This document shows, piece after piece, positions 6,215-10,608 of a stretch of DNA of 10,608 bases. Source of the stretch: an uncultured Thiotrichaceae bacterium (GTDB taxonomy: Bacteria > Pseudomonadota > Gammaproteobacteria > Thiotrichales > Thiotrichaceae); NCBI GenBank assembly GCA_938038645.1, contig CALHTA010000094.1, forward strand, positions 1 through 10,608, in the 5' to 3' direction. How positions within the stretch are numbered: the stretch's first letter is position 1; each line of letters begins with the position of its first letter. The notes below the pieces were generated by a model. The model was not told where the DNA came from. It searched no databases and was given only the letters and a program-made list of their open reading frames with translations. The position numbers were made by a program, and so were the translations under genes.

Positions 6215-6730
6215 ATGAGCCTAAGTAAAACTAAGCAGTGGTATGCACTAATGAGCAAACCACAGAAAGACGCTTACGCGGAAGAGCAACTTAACAATCA
6301 AGGTTATACTACCTACCGGCCACTGGCCATGCGAGAAAGAGTACGCAGAGGTAAGACAATTAAAATTACTGAGTCGTTATTCCCTCGCTACCTGTTTATT
6401 AGTTTAGACGCTGTCAACGACAATTGGGCGCCTATTCAGTCAACTTATGGCGTCTCGGGAATGGTTAGATTTGGAGATTTGCCGCTCAGCATTCCTGAAA
6501 CTCTAATAGAACAACTGCGCATCCAAGAAAGTCAATTTGCAGAAAGAGCTGTTGATCTAGATCACTTTCAAAATGGCGATGTGGTCACTATCAAAAGTGG
6601 CTCTTTTGAAGGACTCAGTGCTGTTTTTGAACGCTACAGCGGTGAAGAACGCGTAATTTTGCTAATGAATATCCTTAACGAGCAAGCTAAAGTTGCTGTA
6701 CCATCGACGGATGTTTATAAAACCGCTTAA
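6215..6730 (+). CDS. rfaH: Transcription antiterminator RfaH (NusG family)
   Basis: This 171-residue protein (E. coli RfaH is 162) has an N-terminal NGN domain (about 6-105) and a C-terminal KOW domain (about 117-168). The NGN domain includes QWYALMSKPQ, RVRRGKTIKITESLFPRYLFI (42-62) and VSGMVRFGDLPLSIP. The KOW domain includes GDVVTIKSGSFEGLSAVFERY. The LFPRYLF block, short linker and VRFG segment fit RfaH rather than housekeeping NusG. RfaH binds RNA polymerase at ops pause sites and promotes read-through of long surface-polysaccharide and secretion operons. In E. coli its KOW domain refolds from alpha to beta; this cannot be judged here. AAGAGA at 6200-6205 is a weak, slightly distant ribosome site. 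The cobyrinate synthase gene starts 14 bases after the stop. Confidence 0.93.
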   Translation: MSLSKTKQWYALMSKPQKDAYAEEQLNNQGYTTYRPLAMRERVRRGKTIKITESLFPRYLFISLDAVNDNWAPIQSTYGVSGMVRFGDLPLSIPETLIEQLRIQESQFAERAVDLDHFQNGDVVTIKSGSFEGLSAVFERYSGEERVILLMNILNEQAKVAVPSTDVYKTA

Positions 6731-6744
6731 TTAAGCTTACGCGT

Positions 6745-8040
6745 ATGACAACACATTGCCCTGCCCTATTTTTATCTGCTCCTGCATCAGGACAGGGGAA
6801 AACAACCATCACTGCTGGTTTAGCGCGCTACTTCAGCAAACAAGGCAAAAAAGTCCGCGTCTTCAAAACTGGCCCGGACTACCTAGACCCACAAATTCTT
6901 GAACAAGCCTCAGGCCATCCCGTAGAGCCATTAGATCTTTGGATGGCAGGCGAGGCTGACTGCAAGCATAAACTTTATGAAGCGGCTTCAGCCGCTGACT
7001 TAATTTTAATCGAAGGCGCCATGGGGATGTTTGACGGCGACCCTTCTAGTGCCGACCTTGCCGCAACCTTTGGTATACCTATCGCGATAGTAATGGATGT
7101 TAAAGGCATGGCGCAAACAGCTGCCGCTCTAGCGTCAGGTTTAGCTAATTTCCGAGATGACTATACTGTTGCGGGCTTGATTGCGAATAACTGTGGATCA
7201 GAACGACATTCACAACTTATCCGCGATGCGCTTCCTGAAAGCCTTCCTTTAATTGCAACCCTAGCACGCACCCCTGAAGTCAGCTTACCTGAACGTCACT
7301 TGGGTTTAGTGCAAGCATCAGAAATTCGTGATGAGCTAGAAATTTGTATTGAGCGTGGCGCCCAATGGATTGAAGACTCTGGGATGACTGAGCTTCCAGC
7401 CCCAGTAAAGTTTGAAGACGCTGATGTCCCCAAAGCGAATACACTGTTAAGCGGCATGAAAATCGGCATTGCTCGAGATGAGGCATTTACCTTTATTTAT
7501 GCAGCAAACATACGTTTACTTGAAGAAATGGGCGCACAGTGTCATTACTTCTCACCACTCCATGATAATGATGTTCCAGAAGTTGACGCACTATGGCTTC
7601 CTGGTGGTTATCCTGAGTTACACGCTCAAAAGCTGTCAGAAAATGGCGCAATGACTCAGGCAATTCACCAGTTTTACAATTCGGGAAAACCAATTCTTGC
7701 AGAATGTGGTGGCTTCCTCTACACGATGGAAACGCTTACTGACCTACAAGGCACAACCTTCAAAATGCTCGGACTAATGCAAGGACATGGGGCAATGCGT
7801 GGACGAAGCGGCTGCCAAGGCATGCAAACTGCGGTGCTGCCCGAAGGGGATGTAAGAGCGCACGCGCATCATCGCTCAAGAAGCGCAGGCACCCCTGAGG
7901 CAATCAGTCACGGAAGGCGGCAGCGTCACCCGGCACCGGGTGAAGCTATTTATCGCGAACAAAACCTTACCGCCACTTATCTCCATATGTTCTTTCCGTC
8001 TAACCCTGAAGCGGTGGCACAAATCTTCAAGAAAATGTAA
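6745..8040 (+). CDS. Cobyrinate a,c-diamide synthase (CbiA/CobB)
   Basis: This 431-residue enzyme uses ATP and glutamine to amidate the a and c side chains of (hydrogeno)cobyrinate in cobalamin synthesis. The N-terminal half has the P-loop APASGQGKTT (12-21), FKTGPDYLDPQILE (40-53) and the IEGAMGMFDG motif (89-98). The C-terminal class I glutamine amidotransferase domain has LPGGYPE (285-291), the nucleophile Cys321 in AECGGFLY and His414 in YLHMFF. The conserved HAHHRSRS and GRRQRHPAPGE blocks (373-400) are present and locally GC-rich, but the frame is intact. No Shine-Dalgarno sequence precedes the ATG; the 14-base gap after rfaH suggests coupled translation. No other cob gene or cobalamin riboswitch adjoins. 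CbiA (aerobic or anaerobic route) and CobB cannot be separated without the rest of the pathway. Confidence 0.93.
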   Translation: MTTHCPALFLSAPASGQGKTTITAGLARYFSKQGKKVRVFKTGPDYLDPQILEQASGHPVEPLDLWMAGEADCKHKLYEAASAADLILIEGAMGMFDGDPSSADLAATFGIPIAIVMDVKGMAQTAAALASGLANFRDDYTVAGLIANNCGSERHSQLIRDALPESLPLIATLARTPEVSLPERHLGLVQASEIRDELEICIERGAQWIEDSGMTELPAPVKFEDADVPKANTLLSGMKIGIARDEAFTFIYAANIRLLEEMGAQCHYFSPLHDNDVPEVDALWLPGGYPELHAQKLSENGAMTQAIHQFYNSGKPILAECGGFLYTMETLTDLQGTTFKMLGLMQGHGAMRGRSGCQGMQTAVLPEGDVRAHAHHRSRSAGTPEAISHGRRQRHPAPGEAIYREQNLTATYLHMFFPSNPEAVAQIFKKM

Positions 8041-8055
8041 TTTCACCTAACCGCG

Positions 8056-8073
8056 CCCTACGCTGTAGAGGAG
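8056..8073 (+). promoter_or_regulatory. Ribosome binding site partly inside a small hairpin
   Basis: AGGAG (8069-8073) lies seven bases before the ATG at 8081 and fixes that start. CCCTAC (8056-8061) can pair with GTAG-A-GG (8065-8071) over a three-base loop with one bulged A, covering part of the ribosome site. The stem is short, so the regulatory meaning is uncertain. Confidence 0.4.
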
Positions 8074-8080
8074 AAATAAA

Positions 8081-8836
8081 ATGTCTCAGACCACCCCGCT
8101 AGTAAAAACACTAAAGCGTTTGCTAAAACAAAATGGCAAGACTTATCTCGATGTAGCCAACTGCTTGTCACTTTCTGAAGCCAGTGTTAAACGGCTATTC
8201 TCAGAACAAAACATATCACTCCAACGCCTTGATACCATTTGTAGCTTGATGGAAATTGAAATTTCTGACCTCGTTAGAACCATGGAAATCGAGCATAACA
8301 CCGCGATTAGCGAACTAACGCTTGAGCAAGAAAAAGAGATTGCCAACGACCTCAATTTATTAATGATCACTGTCTATGTTCTTAACGGCTGGAAACTCCA
8401 CGATATCATCAGCCGGCATGACTTTACCGAGCCGCAGTGCATTCGCTATCTTGCGCATCTTGACCGCATTCATATTATTGAGCTGCTACCTGGAAACCGC
8501 ATAAAACTTTTAGTCTCTCCCAACTTCAAATGGCGTAATGATGGCCCTATCATGCAGCTTTTTTGTGCAAAGATCGAAAACGAGTTTTTTAGAACCAAGT
8601 TTGCTAAAGAAACAGAAAAGCTAGTCGTGCTTAATGGCATGCTGAGTGATGCCAGTAATGCGCTGTTCCAGCGTAAAATGCAGCAGCTGGCAAAAGACTT
8701 TGATACATTGAGCAAAGACGATGCCGGACTCCCAATAGGCCAACGTAAGGGGTATACCCTGCTTCAAGGGATACGGGGCTGGAATTATGAACGCGTATTT
8801 GGTGACCCAAACCAATCCTCGAACAACCACTCGTAG
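8081..8836 (+). CDS. XRE-type HTH transcriptional regulator with C-terminal domain
   Basis: This 251-residue protein opens with a Cro/C1-type helix-turn-helix (about 7-66). YLDVANCLSLSEASVKRLFS (22-41) covers the two DNA-contact helices, and LQRLDTICSLMEIEISDLV completes the fold. Residues 85-150 look like a second helical and wing-like unit ending in LPGNRIKLLVSPNFKWRNDGPI. A helical C-terminal region (155-240) may dimerise or sense a signal. No metal-binding or peptidase motif is evident, so the inducer is unknown. The strong AGGAG site contrasts with the weak starts of its neighbours. It lies 40 bases after the cobyrinate synthase gene and 115 bases before malonyl-CoA decarboxylase; control of either is only a guess. 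Confidence 0.82.
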   Translation: MSQTTPLVKTLKRLLKQNGKTYLDVANCLSLSEASVKRLFSEQNISLQRLDTICSLMEIEISDLVRTMEIEHNTAISELTLEQEKEIANDLNLLMITVYVLNGWKLHDIISRHDFTEPQCIRYLAHLDRIHIIELLPGNRIKLLVSPNFKWRNDGPIMQLFCAKIENEFFRTKFAKETEKLVVLNGMLSDASNALFQRKMQQLAKDFDTLSKDDAGLPIGQRKGYTLLQGIRGWNYERVFGDPNQSSNNHS

Positions 8837-8951
8837 AGTTTTTCTGTAGCAAGTTGCAAGGATTATAAGGGTTGCTGCTAGTTATCAGAATTTTGCTCAG
8901 TCTGCTCAATTTTCATTTGCTAGCGTATGGATACTGACCTAGTCTTTCACT

Positions 8952-10349
8952 ATGACTACAAACATGAAATCCAAGCTGTTCGACAGAACCCTGTTTAATC
9001 TTCGCTCTGTTTGGCAACAGATAAACATCCTTAGCTCAGATCACCCTGCGCTAAAACCTGATTTGCCAGACAGTGACATTGTGCATCTTAAGCAACAGAT
9101 GCGTGACTGCCTTGAAAGTAAAGGTGGAAACGTTTCAGCCAGAGCGCGAGCGGCTAAGTTAGGGGAAGCTTATCTCGGCTTGAATGATACGGGTCGATTA
9201 CGCTTCTTGGAATTACTAGCACAAGATTTTGGTGTTGATAATCAAAGCGTTAAGCAGCTCGCTGAAGAGATCTCATCCTCAGATACAGAGAATTTGGGTA
9301 AGCTACATCAAAAAATGCGCAATGCACTCAAGCCAGCTGGGCTTGCATTGCTGACTCAGTTCAACTCGCTTCCCAGTGGTGTTAAGTTTTTAGTCGATAT
9401 GAGGTCTGATTTAAACCGCTTGGGAGAACGAGACAACCCTAGCTTCAAGGAACTGGATAAAAGTTTAAAAGATTTGTTGAAATCCTGGTTTGACGTTGGC
9501 TTTCTGGACTTGGTGCGCCTCTCTTGGTCAACCCCTGCATCTGTTCTTGAAAAACTTATTCATTACGAAGCGGTACATAAGATTCGCTCTTGGAGTGACT
9601 TAAAGAACCGACTGCAAACAGACCGCCGCTGCTTCGCTTTCTTTCATCCACGGATGCCTGATGAACCCATCATTTTTGTTCAAGTTGCCCTGGTTAAAGA
9701 CCTGTCTGGGAATATCCAAGCGCTTCTTGATGAGTCCGCGCCGCTTGAGGATCCATTTGAAGCTGATACCGCTATTTTTTACAGCATAACAAATGCGCAA
9801 AGTGGTTTAGCAGGTGTTGGTTTTGGAGACTTCCTCATAAAACGTGTTGTCGCTGATTTAAAGGCCGAGCTTCCCAATATTAAAACGTTCTCGACGCTCT
9901 CCCCTATTCCCGGACTTCGTCGTTGGCTAGACAGTAACAGCGAAACAGATCTACTGTTGCCAAGTGAACGCCAGACCTTAAGAAAGATTGATGAATTTAC
10001 GACGCTTAGCGAAACACTGAACAAACCTGATTGGCACTTCAATGAGACGTTAGTAGCGGCTTTAAAACAACCGCTTATGCGACTGACCGCTGAATATTTA
10101 GTGCATACAAAACAACGAAATCGCGCACTAGACCCAGTCGCCAACTTCCATCTCAATAATGGCGCTAGACTCGAACGCATTAACTGGCTAGCTGATACTT
10201 CGACGAAGGGAATCAGTGAATCCGCAGGCATGATGGTGAATTATTTATATAAGCTTAGCGACATTGAAAGCAATCATGAAACCTACCGAGACAATGCTAA
10301 AACGATCACATCCAATAGTGTGCTGTCACTTCTAAAGAAGACAAAATAA
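8952..10349 (+). CDS. Malonyl-CoA decarboxylase
   Basis: This 465-residue protein matches malonyl-CoA decarboxylase (MLYCD/MatA family), which converts malonyl-CoA to acetyl-CoA and CO2. The helical N-terminal domain spans about 10-190. The GNAT-like catalytic domain includes YEAVHKIRSWSDLKNRL (205-221), CFAFFHPRMPDEPIIFVQVAL, the FSTLSPIPG motif (313-321, with conserved Ser317) and DPVANFHLNNGARLERINWL (394-413, with His400). Ser317 and His400 correspond to the catalytic Ser/His pair of the human enzyme. There is no visible signal peptide, so it is cytosolic. The ATG at 8952 has no clear Shine-Dalgarno sequence; Met5 (8964) is an alternative start. No matB or matC neighbours are present, so it may tune malonyl-CoA levels rather than serve malonate catabolism. 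The 115-base gap before it holds a loose TAGCAA/TTGCTGCTA repeat but no clear promoter. Confidence 0.94.
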   Translation: MTTNMKSKLFDRTLFNLRSVWQQINILSSDHPALKPDLPDSDIVHLKQQMRDCLESKGGNVSARARAAKLGEAYLGLNDTGRLRFLELLAQDFGVDNQSVKQLAEEISSSDTENLGKLHQKMRNALKPAGLALLTQFNSLPSGVKFLVDMRSDLNRLGERDNPSFKELDKSLKDLLKSWFDVGFLDLVRLSWSTPASVLEKLIHYEAVHKIRSWSDLKNRLQTDRRCFAFFHPRMPDEPIIFVQVALVKDLSGNIQALLDESAPLEDPFEADTAIFYSITNAQSGLAGVGFGDFLIKRVVADLKAELPNIKTFSTLSPIPGLRRWLDSNSETDLLLPSERQTLRKIDEFTTLSETLNKPDWHFNETLVAALKQPLMRLTAEYLVHTKQRNRALDPVANFHLNNGARLERINWLADTSTKGISESAGMMVNYLYKLSDIESNHETYRDNAKTITSNSVLSLLKKTK

Positions 10350-10374
10350 GCGCTGTTACGAATTATTGGAAAAC

Positions 10375-10386
10375 TGCTTATAAGCA
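10375..10386. promoter_or_regulatory. Perfect 12-base palindrome
   Basis: TGCTTATAAGCA reads the same on both strands and lies between malonyl-CoA decarboxylase and the helicase gene. It is a candidate operator half-site pair or part of the helicase promoter. It is too short for a terminator, and no T run follows. Confidence 0.25.
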
Positions 10387-10471
10387 TTAATAGCACTTGC
10401 TCTACAGATCCTGTAAGATGCAAATCCGCTGTACAAGCAGCATTATTAAAGCAGTAAAAACGAGAAAAAAT

Positions 10472-10608
10472 ATGAGCTTTGACTCACTGGGCCTTTCGGC
10501 CTCTATCCTGGAAGCCGTCAAGGAACAAGGATACGACACACCCTCTCCAATTCAAGCCCAAGCAATACCACTTGTCCTAAAGGGCAGAGATGTTATGGCA
10601 GCCGCACA
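10472..10608 (+). CDS. rhlE: DEAD-box RNA helicase, RhlE type (3' end outside window)
   Basis: Only the first 45 codons are present, reading [20 protein letters not shown], then [25 protein letters not shown]. This is the typical start of RhlE: the short N-terminal FDSLGLS, then the Q motif with the upstream aromatic and the Gln of PIQAQAIP (residues 25-32) that read adenine. The window ends just before the AQTGTGKT Walker A motif. The family unwinds RNA in ribosome assembly and mRNA turnover. The ATG at 10472 has only a weak GAGAAA ribosome site. The 122-base gap before it may carry its own promoter, but no good box pair was found. Assignment to RhlE over other DEAD-box members rests on this short segment. 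Confidence 0.88.
   Translation, partial: MSFDSLGLSASILEAVKEQGYDTPSPIQAQAIPLVLKGRDVMAAA

Noticed and set aside
6727..6744. TTAATTAA, AAGCTT and ACGCGT side by side, like a cloning polylinker
   Set aside because: The first site includes the natural rfaH stop, and both flanking genes are intact with native-like ends. Coincidence is likelier than engineered DNA.
7780..7945. GC-rich patch in the cobyrinate synthase gene that could mark an insertion or frameshift
   Set aside because: The frame stays open, and the Arg/His/Gly-rich blocks encoded here are a normal part of this enzyme type, which explains the composition.
8847..8880. TAGCAA / TTGCTGCTA inverted repeat after the HTH regulator gene
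   Set aside because: The arms are short, imperfect and about 20 bases apart, and no T run follows, so a terminator is not supported.
9779..10231. 150-residue open frame on the - strand
   Set aside because: It lies opposite the conserved catalytic domain of malonyl-CoA decarboxylase, and its Ser-rich product looks like a shadow frame.
10428..10441. GCTG / CAGC hairpin before the helicase gene
   Set aside because: It has only four base pairs and no T tract; it is likely by chance.

Overview
The window looks like ordinary chromosomal DNA of a free-living, probably marine, gammaproteobacterium. This is inferred from an RfaH-type antiterminator, a gammaproteobacterial-looking RhlE helicase start, a CobB/CbiA protein of the pseudomonad/burkholderia sequence type and moderate GC content. 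Species cannot be named from the sequence alone. No transposase, integrase, phage gene, CRISPR array, tRNA or rRNA was seen.

Layout. Left part (1-1179, + strand): the 3' end of an aldo/keto reductase, then a hotdog-fold thioesterase of the THEM6 type. Next, facing left (4082 down to 1221), is a tight three-gene operon: a YbaK/ProX-type tRNA-editing deacylase, a TTC38-like tetratricopeptide protein and a sulfite-oxidase-fold molybdopterin enzyme. The first two genes overlap by 4 bases and the last two are 7 bases apart. Divergent from this operon is a carboxymuconolactone-decarboxylase-family gene (4170-4700), followed by an unrecognised six-span membrane protein (4837-5487). A 71-residue zinc-ribbon protein faces it (5730-5515, - strand).

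A 484-base AT-rich gap (5731-6214) precedes rfaH. It holds a plausible extended -10 promoter, an AT-only inverted repeat and a small unverified reading frame. rfaH is followed after 14 bases by a lone cobyrinate a,c-diamide synthase gene, then by a two-domain HTH regulator with a strong ribosome binding site, malonyl-CoA decarboxylase, and the start of an rhlE-type DEAD-box helicase that runs off the right edge.

The most unusual content is the - strand operon. The molybdopterin enzyme keeps the Moco-binding cysteine (Cys85). It has Cys38 exactly where animal sulfite oxidases carry a substrate-pocket arginine, and it shows no export signal. It is tied by tight gene spacing to a TTC38-like protein of unknown function and a tRNA deacylase. 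I found no defence system or other large novel system that the sequence would clearly support.
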